Source: Allolobophora icterica (lineage: Eukaryota > Annelida > Clitellata > Crassiclitellata > Lumbricidae). Taken from it: a stretch of 64,000 bases of DNA. The notes beneath the pieces were generated by a model that was not told the DNA's origin, did not search any database, and saw only the letters and a program-made list of their open reading frames with translations. Below are positions 1-10,474 of this stretch, piece by piece (positions within the stretch are counted from its first letter, which is position 1; each line of letters begins with the position of its first letter). The position numbers and the translations under genes are program-made. The stretch spans positions 10,534,115 through 10,598,114 of the forward strand of contig OY744615.1 of NCBI GenBank assembly GCA_963556255.1, in the 5' to 3' direction.

Positions 1-90
1 TCGGGTATTTGTATAGTACCTCTTCAAGGGGCTACTGAGAGGTGTTCCCGACTCGAGCACGGCTAAACAAGACAGTTTTAACTCGAGTGT
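1..90 (-). mobile_element. 3' end of an L2-like retrotransposon (truncated)
   Basis: Read on the minus strand, the sequence matches the 3' end seen at 15880-15940 and 53100-53170: a segment with CTGTCTTG-type coding tail, then a 'gagtagat..ccttgaagrGGCGCTATA'-like end. It is cut by the window edge. Only the terminal part is present and it is degraded. Confidence 0.5.
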
Positions 91-115
91 AGACACTTCA
101 TTATGTTGAACAATT

Positions 116-368
116 GAAGGGCTTACTTCCAAAACCTGTTAAGTCCTTTTGAAGTTTCGGTATATAGCAGGTTTTGGAAACGAAACCAGGTAGGACTTAA
201 TCGCTTTTGGAAATAACGCAGTACTTACCTGGGCAATAGTTATGGTTACTTAAGCGGTTTTGACCCTTAACCATACAGAAAAACATGCATTGACATATTT
301 ACTAGCAGTTGACGCCCACATCAATTTTTTTCTAAAATGGACTTAACGGTTTTGGAAGTAAGCCCTTC
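116..368. mobile_element. Short inverted-repeat element (MITE-like)
   Basis: The ends are inverted copies: GAAGGGCTTACTTCCAAAAC at the left and its reverse complement at the right, with about 33 bp of near-perfect inversion. AATT flanks both sides. The interior repeats the GGACTTAA..TTTTGGAA theme. No coding capacity. The superfamily is not assigned because AATT is itself palindromic and the duplication length is unclear. Confidence 0.55.
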
Positions 369-449
369 AATTTCTCAGCTAGAGAAATTATGCTTAGATA
401 AGTAGTAGGCATATACAGTGACGCTGTAGTTCTTGGAACTCATTCCTAC

Positions 450-485
450 CTGTCGCAGGTCCCTCACTGTCTCGTATTCTGGTTC
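450..485 (-). CDS. Small exon of gene 1, YETV motif (most 3' exon seen)
   Basis: On the minus strand an acceptor (ttctttacag) is followed by 36 nt encoding EPEYETVRDLRQ and a donor gtagga. The exon is phase 0, like the other exons of this gene. The peptide has a tyrosine in an acidic context with valine at +3, a form common in phosphotyrosine motifs of cytoplasmic tails. It lies 240 bp downstream, in the minus direction, of the 51-nt exon at 726-776. The exon is short, so chance splice signals cannot be excluded; its phase, charge and place in the series support it. The gene's stop codon is not seen and probably lies beyond the left edge. Confidence 0.45.
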
Positions 486-529
486 CTGTAAAGAACCACA
501 AGCGAATCTAAATCAAACCCGTTGAAATC

Positions 530-660
530 TAAACTTTCAAACCTAAACTTTTAGATCTAAACATTCAAATCGAAACATTCAAATGAGAACTTTCAAATCT
601 AATCTATTCAAATTTAATCTGTTCAAATCCAAACTTACAAATTTATATTTTCAAATCTGC
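530..660. repeat. AT-rich minisatellite (TTCAAATCTAAAC-type units)
   Basis: About nine imperfect 12-16 bp units of the form 'ttcaaatctaaac' follow one another. It lies in the intron between the two most 3' exons of gene 1. Confidence 0.6.
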
Positions 661-725
661 TCATTACCATCCAATTTCTGAGAGAATATAAATGGCGCTA
701 TCTAAATGGAATTTTTGCTGCTTAC

Positions 726-776
726 CAGATCAGCGGGAAGAACGCAATCCTCTTCCTGTATTCCAACTTCGCCTGG
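726..776 (-). CDS. Diverged 51-nt exon of gene 1 (homologue of the EYVNP exons)
   Basis: On the minus strand the acceptor atatttcag is followed by 17 codons, PGEVGIQEEDCVLPADL, and donor gtaagc. It starts with the same PGE as the tandem exons at 7517-8780 and has the same downstream intron sequence (GGCGCTATCTA ... gcttac on the plus strand), so it is an older copy of that exon. The tyrosine of the YVNP core is replaced by cysteine and two codons are missing. It is separated from the exon array by a 6.4-kb intron full of repeats. Its open frame and intact splice sites suggest it is still used, but as a non-phosphorylatable version. Confidence 0.6.
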
Positions 777-1149
777 CTGAAATATTCAGAACAAATTAGT
801 AGGCCTATTGAAGGAGTAATCAGACGTTATTTATACCTCTGTCTAAATCTTACAAGAAAATATACCTGGTTTTCTATCAGACTTGGCAACTGTAACTCGC
901 TTCTCATCGATATCACTAAGACAGATCTGCGCATAAGTATTATTAAGTGCGGTTAGTAGGCCTAGGCTACTTGCGCTGACAACTGCAACTGGGAAGTAGC
1001 AGAATTGCCTGTTTTGCAGTCGCTATGTATACCAGAATATGTTTGTTTAGGTCAGAATTCCGTCAAAACGTTGTCAGATTAAAAGGGATCCGTAGCCAAA
1101 CAAGACCGGAAATACTGTCGTAGACACACAACAAACTATCGTTATTCAC

Positions 1150-2250
1150 TCGATATTTCCCATTGTCTCTAGATCTCAATGGGTTAGGGTAAGCGTACCC
1201 AAGGGCTCAGTACTTGGACCTATCCTCTATATCCTCTATATGGCTGACATTTCCCTGATCTTTACCAAACACGCTGCGACGGGCCACCTCTATGCTGATG
1301 ATGCACAAGCTTTTGTTCATGGTCCACCAGCTGATCAACTTTCCATTGTTTCTTCCGTTGATGCACTTACCCAAGACTTGCACCTTTGGATGTCATCAAA
1401 TCGACTTTGCTTAAATTCCACCAAGATTCAATAATGATTTGGTTTTGCACTAAGCAACAACTAAATAAGCTTGACTATTCACTGCTGGCACTCAAGTTTC
1501 CTTCTTATACCTACTCCTCCAGTGTACGCGATCTGGGTGTCACTCTTGACTCTTCCCTCACCTTTACTGAACATATCTCGACTCTGACTCGCTCGTGCTT
1601 CTTCCAACTGAGACGACTGAAAGCTATCAGGCGATCCATTATACCTGCTGTCTTTACCTCCATTGTGCATGCATTTATTTGCTCTCGGGTTGACTACTGT
1701 AACTCGCTCCTCCTCGGTCTCCCCATGCTACACCTCTCCCCCTCCAATCAGTCTTAAATGCTGCTGCTAGACTCATAGCACGTCTTCCTCGCTTTGCTCA
1801 TATTTCCACATGATATTATATGATTGAAGTTTTACACTGGCTCCCGATTACTTCGCGTATCCAGTAGGCCTACAAGATCCTCCTTCTGGTTTCCAAATCC
1901 CAGCTACTGCTTGCCCCTTAATGCCTCTCTGACCTTATGCGGCAACCTCTCTCTGCAACTTCTGCTCGTCCTTTGCGCTCTACTGGCCGTCTTGATTTCT
2001 TTGTCCCTCGTACTAGGACGACTCTGGCCCAACGTCGGGCTTTTGCTGTCACAGGTCCCTCTGCCTGGAACGGTCTTCCCTCTCGACTACGAACTAAACT
2101 CATGATGGGAATCTCCCCAGCATCTACTCGCTTGCTCAAGACGTTTCTGTTTCCACGGGGTTCATACACTGAGGGCGCCTCTGAAATAGTTTATACTGCG
2201 AGAGGCGCCTTAAAAATTACTAGATACGATTATTATTTTTGTGAGATTTA
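1150..2250 (+). pseudogene. Degraded L2-like reverse transcriptase, 3' half
   Basis: The piece begins in the RT palm near the 'QGSVLGP' motif (1195-1225, altered) and runs through HLYADDAQAF at 1286-1315, the thumb region (WMSSNRLCLN, VRDLGVTLDS) and the C-terminal 'RTRTTLAQRRAFAVTGPSAWNGLP' region, which I split here because the reading frame changes at least three times. It ends in a 'gagaggcgcc' 3' tail near 2210. The YADD catalytic box is intact but the copy is plainly dead. It sits in the long intron between gene 1 exons. Confidence 0.8.
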
Positions 2251-2317
2251 ACGCTTTTCTTAGACACCTTTAAATCACTTTCTGTTGACTTATAAGTTTT
2301 ATAAGCTGTCGTTAAAC

Positions 2318-2430
2318 CCTAGATAAGAACAACAACCAAGGCTGGGTAAAGGAGGAGGGGGGACGCTAATCATCTTTGTCATGACACAGCGTCGTTACAC
2401 TGAAACTACTACTACTAGATAAGAACAACG
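2318..2430 (-). mobile_element. About 82-bp insert flanked by 15-bp direct repeats
   Basis: CTAGATAAGAACAAC occurs at 2319-2333 and again at 2415-2429, bracketing about 81 bp that I recognise nowhere else in the window. A perfect 15-bp flanking repeat is the mark of target-primed retrotransposition, so this may be a severely 5'-truncated retroelement. No coding sequence. Confidence 0.45.
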
Positions 2431-3090
2431 CTCAGTGCTGCCCCGTACTAAAAGATGTAAGCATAAGTAAGGCAAATTCGACGTAAATGGCCTCGGAAGC
2501 CATAGAATAGGTCTATCGTTAAATATTGGAAACTAAACGTTGGTTGAGTCCCGCTATATATACGTAAATGAAGTTCGCCGTTAAGGGCTGTGTTTGAAGG
2601 ATATCACCCGACCAATTCATTGAAAAATAAGCAGGGTCGATGCCATACGGTCCCATTAGAAAAATGTGTACATTTACCTTTTTAACAATATCCGATGTCA
2701 AGCGATATAATATGGCCGTTTGGACCATTCACTTCAACCATTGCGCATCATAGTAGGCTTAGCAATTAACTACAGAAGAATTGAGGACATTTCATAGAAG
2801 GTCTAACACTGTAAAAGAGGTGTCCAATTTTTCAGCAGACAGTCTACGGATTCTGGGTATGCCACATTTACATTGATTAAATCCCAAGCTCTTAATTTTG
2901 AGGCATAATTTTAAGATTAAAAAATGATTGACTTATCGTTGTTTCGAAAGTAAGAAAAACACTTGACTTTTGTCAAAAGTATGAGCGTCATGAGAAACGT
3001 TGATAGGCGATTAATCTGTGGAGCAAAGCCAAATCGACCTGTTTTGATGGTGTCTCTATACTGCTATATAATTATATGCCTCCATTACGC
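2431..3090. other. No recognisable gene (2431-3090)
   Basis: AT-rich sequence. The stretch 2810-2850 (gaggtgt..tttcagc.gac) resembles 4335-4375, so part of it is a dispersed repeat. No splice-consistent coding exon was recognised. Confidence 0.5.
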
Positions 3091-3330
3091 ACCTGATCAG
3101 AAATTTGGCCCGAGATTTCTGCACCACCTGTACTTCTTACCCCACTCAGCTATAATGAGTACATTGACGGTACAATGTCGGTGGGAAGATGAGACGGAAA
3201 GGGCCAAACCCGCCCTCACATGCCGAGGCTAAGAAAATGAAGTCGCTAGCACTTCATACCGATGGAGCCTCTCGGGTTAGCTTATGGGACTGCTCTTCAT
3301 CTTCTTCTTCTTCTTGCTGATGGAAACAAA
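3091..3330 (+). mobile_element. 5'-truncated SINE, same family as 16516-16810
   Basis: The body from 'gcccgagatttctgc' through 'cgaggctaagaaaatgaagtc' to 'gggactgctcttc' aligns closely with the tRNA-headed SINE at 16590-16805. The tRNA-like head is missing. A short (CTT)n follows at the 3' end. Confidence 0.7.
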
Positions 3331-3582
3331 ATTAGCGATTTGCTGGTCAGTTGCTGTTTAACAACGCAACAAAGATGATCATTGTCGCCCTCCTTTATCG
3401 AGGCTTGGGACTGGCACTATCAGAGTACAGGCAGTCTCGTCTTCAGTCGTCCTCGATCCTAGAATTGACTTCGCCACATATAATTTCATTCCATCTTATG
3501 CTTCTGTCTCCCTCAATACCTGATCGAATGATAAATCCGCGACTCTATATTAACAGTCTGTTATGTCATTTTAGATCTTTCT

Positions 3583-3951
3583 TTAGCTCTTGTGCCTTGT
3601 ATAATCTCCTTTTCCCAGACTTTCCCGCAGTACACGCCCAAAATACGAAGGCTTCCCTTGTTTGATCAAACCGAGTAGGCCTAGATTCCTTTCCACTTCA
3701 ACAGTCTCCCACTCCCATTGATTTCTCTTGCTCGCAGTCCATGATATCTTGAGGATCTGCCACAGACACTTCGTTACAAATACGTTGATTCTTGTCTCCT
3801 CATCCTTCTTAATGGTCCAGATCTCACAGCCATACATTTCCTCTGAGCACACAAGAGCCCTCATAAAACTCCGCCACTGCCCGCATACTGGCAGTGCCAG
3901 TCCCACGCCTGGAAAAAGGAGGAGGGTAACGGCAAAGGCCCTTGAAGCCAT
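3583..3951 (-). pseudogene. C-terminal fragment of a non-LTR reverse transcriptase
   Basis: The minus frame encodes a segment with 'YGCEIWTIKKDEETRINVFV', then 'CLWQILKISWT' and a 'YFGRVLRE' element. This is the conserved C-terminal region of LINE-type polyproteins that normally reads YGSETWTL ... FGHV. No YADD core is attached, so this is a fragment. It is a different family from the L2-like copies elsewhere in the window. Confidence 0.7.
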
Positions 3952-4219
3952 TATTAGATGTGGCCGAACACAGTATCAGAAATGAATTCCACATACCGAA
4001 ATTAGTTGAATTAGAGATATTACACCTGTTTCTGATGCTAAATTCGGCTAAGTTATGTATAATCGAAGTCTCCGATGCAACCAACCGACGGCGGCCATTT
4101 TGGATTTGGCCATAGCGTGAGTTACGCCATTGTGGTAGAAAAGCACCTCGGTGATTTTTCATGTCTAGGGACCCACTGACTAAGTGGCAGTGAAAATTTC
4201 CCCCAACACCATTTTGCAA

Positions 4220-4680
4220 ACGGGACCTCAGGCCAGGTCCTGTATTATTAAGGATTATAGGCTTACGCAGAATTTTGAAAGTTTTATTTGTTAGAGTCAG
4301 TCCTAGGCTCTTTTATATTGAAATCTGTAAAGTTTGAAAGAGGTGTTTAAAATTTCAGCTGACGGTCAAAGCGGTTTGGGATTATTTTATTTATCAAGAA
4401 ACTAACTTTAAAGAATAAATTTTAGAAAAAATTGAGCCAACACCTTAAAAACCTTGATAAATCTGTGATTTATTTGATATGTTAGATGTGATTAGAGACG
4501 TGAATATCTGCATGATTTCATTCCGTTGGATTATTGGTGAGTCCCACCTTCACAGCTTCCTATTGTTTCTTTCCCACCATTGATTCAACCACACTCCTGA
4601 CGTAATCATCACTGGTGTCGCATCGGGCTTGTCACGAATTTTCAGTTGCAAACTCAACTAGCCCTCTGATCACTGCCCTA
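4220..4680. other. No recognisable gene (4220-4680)
   Basis: AT-rich DNA. The part near 4335-4400 is similar to 2810-2900. Nothing else can be named. Confidence 0.4.
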
Positions 4681-5030
4681 TATTCACCAAACCCTATATT
4701 AACCAAAAGTCCAAAACCCCATATTTACCCAAACTAATATAGCCTAGGTTCACCAAAACTACATTCTCCAAAAACCCTATGTTCGCAAATACCCTGTATT
4801 CATCAAACCCCTATATTCACCAAACCCTATATTAACCAAAACCCTAAATTCACCAAAACTCTATATTCACCAAAATCCTATATTCACCAAAACTCTATAT
4901 TAACCAAAACCCTTCATGTATATTCACCAAAACTCTATATTCTCTAAATACGATATAGCCTATTCGTAAAAACACTATTCATCAAACCCTGTATTCGTAA
5001 AAACCTATGTTCACCAAAACCCTATAGGGG
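4680..5030. repeat. Minisatellite of 'CACCAAAACCCTATATT' type units
   Basis: Roughly eighteen imperfect 16-18 bp units run head to tail. The ACCCTA core superficially recalls telomeric DNA but the units are too long and too varied for a telomere. Confidence 0.75.
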
Positions 5031-5089
5031 GCCTTCAAACTCACGCTAGATTGCCGTCACTTCTAAACTCCGAAATGATTCCGATATAA

Positions 5090-5410
5090 CTTGTCCACCT
5101 ACAATTCCACCATGTCAGGTCTCCTCAACAAACACTCCGCGATCATTACTAAACCTAAACCTCGTTCAAAAGGTCATTGGTTTAAATCTGTCTTTCCAAA
5201 CCTAAAAATCACATTTCCGTCACCATAGACGTTGTGGTGACCTCGCTGTTCTCACTAGACTTAAAACTTTTACTATTAGATATCACAGCCATCATCTATC
5301 ATATATAATTCTCCCTTGATCACTCAAATTCTTTCAATATTCCAAATCTTTGGAAATTCGTAAACTTTCATCCTGATAAGAGTCGAGATTGCAGCTCTAT
5401 TGCACAGTGA
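5090..5410 (+). pseudogene. Very degraded L2-like linker region (between endonuclease and RT)
   Basis: Short stretches such as LLNKHSAIITKPKPRSKG and HWFKS, in shifting frames, resemble the part of L2-type ORF2 that precedes the RT domain (compare 24846-25118). No continuous frame remains. The call rests on weak similarity. Confidence 0.3.
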
Positions 5411-5559
5411 GAACTGTACAAAGATTTTCCTACTAGTAGTTTCTGCTTAACGATGCTATTTCATAACAGATGATTAACATCATCTCCCTCTTTTATCCAG
5501 GTTTCGTAAGAGCACTACCCGAGTACAGAAGTGCGGAACCAATAATTTGTTTTCTCTAT

Positions 5560-6330
5560 CAACTGCGGGTGATATCGACGTCAGCAGCCATGACATAAAT
5601 GTCGCTAAACACGCGACACTACAAATAATATGAGATTCTGTTAAGACACCTTTAAATAGGCTTTCCTATAAATAATGTTTGATTCCGTTTAGACACCTTT
5701 AAATTGGATTTCACAAATCGATATATTTACCATTTTCGTTCAAGCAATAGTGACCGGCCTTCCAGCAATAATTGCTCGAATTATTGAAACTGTTCACCGT
5801 TTTTCACATCAGCGTCAACGGCCTTTGAGGCCACACGAAGTCGCAATAGTATGAATAATATTAAGTTGACTTAATATCTTTTAAAAAGCACTTTTAATCT
5901 ATATTAATCCTTAGGTAGATTGTCAGTACCAAATAACAGTGAGAGCTGGACAAAATTTCTTCTTATTGACCTCAGCGGCCTTTGATGCCATAAGATCTTG
6001 TTAAACTATTGGAATCCAGTAAGACAATAAGTCAGTAGAAATGACTCTCGTAGGTAAGGTGAGGTGGACGTCAACGGCCCAGGCAGCCACAAAAATGTCG
6101 CTAAACATCCGATAGTACGAATATAATATTAATTTCGGTTAAACACTCTTAAATCGTTTTTCTCCTACGCTAAATATTCTTGTTTTCGTAGCCTATGTGG
6201 ATTGTCCGTAGCAAGTAACAGCTAGAAGACGCCTATAATTATTGTTGATAGGTCGACGTCAAAAACACTGACATACGTAAGTTGTTGCTAAAAACTCAAT
6301 GCTACAAATAATATTAATAAGCTGTGTTTC
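5560..6330. repeat. Imperfect tandem repeat, about 200-bp unit
   Basis: The phrase 'cgtca.cggcc..gaggcca' followed by 'tcgctaaac..cgac.tac.aataatatta' recurs at about 5575, 5810, 5970, 6065 and 6250. A related piece lies at 2485-2530. Units are diverged and non-coding. Confidence 0.5.
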
Positions 6331-7100
6331 ATCATCATCAATATCCATGGGCTCAGCGCCAATAGGTGTCTGATGCCTTCCTGACAATGTCTCCCCACTC
6401 CATTATGTGCAACCATGTCTCGCATCCACACATCGTGCTACCGAACACACACGTCTTTAATACACTCAACTTAGTCGTCATACTAATTGCCTTGCTTTTG
6501 CAAATGTTGTCCATGGCTTTCAGCACGGCTGTTCCTTTGGCTATTCGTATTTTATTTCACTTTTTCACGCCTCTTAAAACGTGAAATAAAAATGCGCCTC
6601 TTACCAACAAATGGTTCACTCTATCAAAGGACACTGACTCTTGTTACACCTTGAACCTGGACAGCGCTGGATTCTCCGTTGTAGGTCGAAAGCTTTCGAA
6701 TGCGCTTCTCGCCCAATTCTATGCGTTCTATCAGTTCTCTGACGTCATGCATATATATATAAAATGTTCACACTACTAACTTTCAGCTTGCTTGCTGATT
6801 CTAGCCAAATTTCTGCATTCTCTGAGCTATCACAAATCGACCAGCGAGTTACAGTAGTCTAGCCTTCTCTAACGAATAACGATTTGCTTACTACTGTTTC
6901 TGTTGAAGCGACCATTAACTGCTGTGGACATAACGATAACGGCGCTATAGAAGTCATTAGATTAGATTAGATTAGATTAGAGGCGCTATAGAAGTCATTA
7001 GAATATATTAGATTTTGTTTTACAAGTTAAAAGTAAATGTTAGAAAATTTGAAAAACATTAGGCCCTACGCCATTTAAGAAATGCGATACTTTCATACTG
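6331..7100. other. No recognisable gene; short (GATTA)n at 6957-6980
   Basis: The stretch contains 'ggcgctatagaagtcatta', a repeat tail motif that occurs twice (6941 and 6981), around a short run of ATTAG units. From about 7000 on it is homologous to the intron units of the gene 1 exon array. Confidence 0.5.
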
Positions 7101-7161
7101 GTTTAAATCTAGTTCTACATCCATTGAAATGTTATTCCAAGAAAATGATTTTGTAGATTAT

Positions 7162-7218
7162 GAGGTCATTTTGGTCTACGTAATCTATTTCTTTATCTTT
7201 TGAATCAAATTCACCTGA
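7162..7218 (-). CDS. Decayed tandem exon of gene 1 (donor site lost)
   Basis: The minus strand reads acceptor aattgcag then 57 nt encoding SGEFDSKDKEIDYVDQNDL. It aligns end to end with the four intact exons upstream of it in the transcript. The YVNP core has become YVDQ, and the donor, gtaagc in the intact copies, is ataatc here, so it probably cannot be spliced in. The frame is still open, which fits recent loss. It lies 298 bp from exon 7517-7573. Confidence 0.5.
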
Positions 7219-7516
7219 CTGCAATTATGAGAACAGATATGGCCTATACTTAAAAATAGGGCCTATAAAGTAAAACAACTGCCTTGGACATTTATGATAT
7301 CGACGCAACAGAGGTCATTAGAATAAACTAAAATTTATTTTATGAGCTTATTTTAAAAAATCTTATGATAACTTGAAAAACTTGTCGCCATTTAAATGCA
7401 ATTTTTGTTAAATTTAATTCTACAGCCATTTTAAATTCTAATTTTAAATTTCTTAAATTTTATTTAATGAAGATCAAAATATTTTGGCGCTATCTAGGTT
7501 GTATTTTGTAGCTTAC

Positions 7517-7573
7517 CAGGCCACCTGGGTTCACGTATTCCTGTTCATCGCTGTTTGAATCAAATTCACCTGG
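7517..7573 (-). CDS. Tandem 57-nt exon of gene 1, EYVNP module
   Basis: On the minus strand acceptor atgattgcag precedes 19 codons, PGEFDSNSDEQEYVNPGGL, and donor gtaagc follows. The exon is phase 0 and only this frame is open: the other two have stops. The core E-Y-V-N-P matches the phosphotyrosine-x-asparagine consensus bound by Grb2-type SH2 domains, a known specificity. Placing it in a cytoplasmic tail is inference from the acidic, serine-rich context. The surrounding intron is a tandem duplicate of those at 7893 and 8413. Confidence 0.7.
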
Positions 7574-7892
7574 CTGCAATCATTACAACATTTAATTAAA
7601 AATATAACGTAAAACTACTTACTACCTTGGACATTTAAAATGTTAACGCAGTAGAAATCATTAGAATAAATTAAAATTTATTTCATGAGCTTATAAAAAT
7701 AACATTTTAGGATGACTTGAAAAAGTGGTGCCATTAAAATGCGATTTTTAAAATTTTAATTCTACAGCCATTTAAAATGTTAAAATTCTAATTTTAATTT
7801 TTTACATTTATTTAAGAAAGATCAAAATATTTTTGCACTATCTAGAAAAGAGATTTTGTTTACTAAACAAAATCTCTAAATGTTTAGCTTAC

Positions 7893-7949
7893 CTGTCCAG
7901 TTGGGTTCACGTATTCTTGTTCATCATCTTTTGACTTAAATTCACCTGG
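7893..7949 (-). CDS. Tandem 57-nt exon of gene 1, EYVNP module
   Basis: The minus strand shows acceptor ttatgattgcag, 19 codons PGEFKSKDDEQEYVNPTGQ and donor gtaagc. The module is phase 0. Two acidic/polar positions are changed to lysine relative to its neighbours, while EYVNP is kept exactly. The intron to the next exon (7573) is 319 bp. Confidence 0.7.
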
Positions 7950-8138
7950 CTGCAATCATAAGAAGCTTTAATTAAAATATAAAGTTAAACAACCGCCTTG
8001 GACATTTAAAATATTCACGCAATAGAAGTCATCAGGATAAATTAAAATTTATTTTTAAAAGCTTAAACAGATTTAATTTTAGGATAATTTTGAAAAATTT
8101 GCGCCATTTAAATGAGATTTTTGTTTAATAATTCTACA

Positions 8139-8335
8139 CAAGGCCGTAGCTAGGGGGGTGTTTTTGGTGTTTAAACACCCCCCGAAATTAAATAATGTAG
8201 AAATGAAATAATGCATTAACTAACTACAAACCCCTTGATCAGTCAATTCAGTTGCTTATCGGCTTGCTTCAGGACGAGAAAACACCCCCCGAAACAGAAA
8301 ACACCCCCCGAAACGAAATCCTGGCTACGGCCCTG
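8139..8335. mobile_element. hAT-type MITE, target duplication ATTCTACA
   Basis: This 197-bp element has ends CAAGGCCGTAGCTAGG and the inverse of CAGGGCCGTAGCCAGG and is flanked on both sides by ATTCTACA. The interior is built of 'aacaccccccgaaa' motifs. It lies inside the intron between the gene 1 exons at 8413 and 7893. The sister introns carry a single uninterrupted 'attctacagcca', so the empty site is visible in the same array. Confidence 0.93.
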
Positions 8336-8412
8336 ATTCTACAGCCACCTAATATTTTATTTAAGGAGATCAGAATATTTTGATGCTATCGAGCAAAGAT
8401 TTTGTAGCTTAC

Positions 8413-8469
8413 TAGGCCATCTGGGTTCACGTAATCCTGTTCGTCGTCGTTTGAATCAAATCCAGTTGG
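8413..8469 (-). CDS. Tandem 57-nt exon of gene 1, DYVNP module
   Basis: The minus strand shows acceptor atgattgcag, then PTGFDSNDDEQDYVNPDGL and donor gtaagc. It is phase 0. The YVNP core is preserved with aspartate in place of the preceding glutamate. The intron to the next exon is 463 bp; subtracting the 197-bp MITE and its 8-bp duplication leaves 258 bp, close to the 254 bp of the neighbouring intron. This shows that the duplication of exon plus intron preceded the insertion. Confidence 0.7.
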
Positions 8470-8723
8470 CTGCAATCATTACAGCATTTAATTAAAAAAA
8501 AAAGTCAAACAACTGCCTTGGACATTTATGATATCGTCGCAACAGAAGTCATTAGAATAAATTAAAATTTACTTCTATAAGCTTAAACAGATTTAATTTT
8601 AGGATAATTCCAAAAAATTGGCACCATTTATATGCGATTTCTTGTTAAATTAATTCTACAGCCATCTAAAATTTTATTTAAGGAAGTATTGTGGCGCTAT
8701 CTAGCAGATATTTTGTAGCTTAC

Positions 8724-8780
8724 TAGGCCATCTGGATTCACGTATTCGTGTTCATCATCGTCTGAATCGAATTCTCCTGG
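8724..8780 (-). CDS. Tandem 57-nt exon of gene 1, EYVNP module (most 5' copy seen)
   Basis: The minus strand shows acceptor atgattgcag, 19 codons PGEFDSDDDEHEYVNPDGL and donor gtaagc. Together the exons 8724, 8413, 7893 and 7517 would add four copies of a consensus PGEFDS-x-x-DEQEYVNP-x-GL to one protein. Known biology: pYxN motifs recruit Grb2/Grap SH2 domains, and immune-type receptors often carry tail motifs on separate small phase-matched exons. Inference: this is the intracellular part of a receptor or adaptor. No transmembrane or extracellular exon was found upstream, where the DNA becomes microsatellite, so the protein identity is unknown. Confidence 0.7.
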
Positions 8781-8996
8781 CTGCAATCATTACAACATTT
8801 AAGTGAAAGGAAATTAAATAGTCAAATTTGTCGTTCAAAGTGGAGCGGAGGGAAGACGCTCGTTTCCTGCTTATGGTTCGCAAATCCCAGGGCAGAGTCA
8901 TTAGAAGAAGAGTAGTCCTTTATGCAGCCATGGCATGAAATGTCAACCAATTTAATTTCTTAACTTCGGCATATGAAGCGATTTACCAGGGCTCGT

Positions 8997-9393
<397 letters not shown>

Positions 9394-9399
9394 TGATGT

Positions 9400-9660
9400 T
9401 GATAGTAGCAGTAAACCACCCTTAAAGACTATTACAATTAGTAACAGTAGGTCCTAGGCTCAATAGTAACGGTAAGAGTGATAACAGGCCTACTAGCGTT
9501 CTAGTAATATCAGTGAAAGAATTACAGAACGTCTAAGAACAGCCGAGAACCGAAGAACCGACTGGTGCAGGAACGTAAAACACTCATCAAAGTGTCTGTC
9601 AACTGAGTAGAAAAGGATTTGGGACAGAGATAGGTGGCCGATTGAATACACGAAGTACTT
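9400..9660. other. No recognisable gene (9400-9660)
   Basis: One plus frame near 9515-9590 gives an ITERLRTAENRRTDWCR-like peptide that could be a retroelement scrap, but it is too short to assign. Confidence 0.3.
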
Positions 9661-9664
9661 TGTT

Positions 9665-9845
9665 AATTTCTACGATAGATTTTAATGTTAACTTCTAGGA
9701 CACAATTAATTTAAATTTCAACGGTAGAGTTTAATGTTAACTTATACGATAGAATTTAATGCTAATTTCTACGATAGAGTTTAATGTTACCTTAGACCTG
9801 TACGACAGAATTTAATATTAACTTCTACGACAGAGTTTAAACAGG
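9665..9845. repeat. Minisatellite of 'TTCTACGATAGAGTTTAATGTTAAC' units
   Basis: Six to seven imperfect units of 25-33 bp follow each other. It is non-coding and AT-rich. Confidence 0.8.
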
Positions 9846-9928
9846 ATTCTTTACCGGAATAATGACTCAAATACAGCTGAAATATGTTTGTATTAACTGG
9901 TATTTCTCATACACGTGATATTCTAGTG

Positions 9929-10428
9929 CAGTGGCGTCTACCCCCCCCCCCCCAAATGTAAATGGAGAATCAACCCCACCCCCATTTACCCCCTGAAATA
10001 CACATTTTGGTGTTTTCTGAGATTCTGCAGTGGCAGAGACGCCAATCGTCTTTGATATGACGGCGTCGTAAAACAAACGAATTAATCAGTCATTCTGAGA
10101 CAGTTAGGCCTACAGAGTAATGAATTAATGGATGACTTAGCTGAATGTTTTCTACTTTAGGCCCAAATAGGTGCTGAGTTTACGTCTAGACTGACCGTGC
10201 CCAAAGAGAGTCAAAGCAATTATCGCGCGTAGCGTGAAAACAGTTTTTGGACCTTTTCGGATTTTGAATATTTTTGCTTTGTTGGATTTGGCTATATTAT
10301 CACACGGGACAAAAGAGCTATCATGAAAAAATGCAACCCCCCACTTTCAGTCAAAATATGTTAAACCCCCCACTTTTGAAGTTCGATGGAGATCGTTCTC
10401 GACACTCCACCATTGGTAGACGCCACTG
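9929..10428. mobile_element. hAT-type element, target duplication TTCTAGTG
   Basis: The 500-bp element has perfect 14-bp inverted ends CAGTGGCGTCTACC and is flanked by TTCTAGTG at 9921-9928 and 10429-10436. CCCCCC-rich motifs (cccccacttt) repeat near both ends. No transposase frame is present. Confidence 0.95.
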
Positions 10429-10474
10429 TTCTAGTGGATAACCCGCTGGAACGTCAACCAAAGGGCGGAGGTTC

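Noticed and set aside
4680..5030. ACCCTA-containing repeats as interstitial telomere.
   Set aside because: The unit is 16-18 bp and variable, not a perfect 6-bp telomeric repeat.
8870..8930. A further small minus-strand exon upstream of the EYVNP array (DYSSSNDSALGFANHKQ).
   Set aside because: The putative end is followed by gaaacg with no GT donor and the acceptor is weak.
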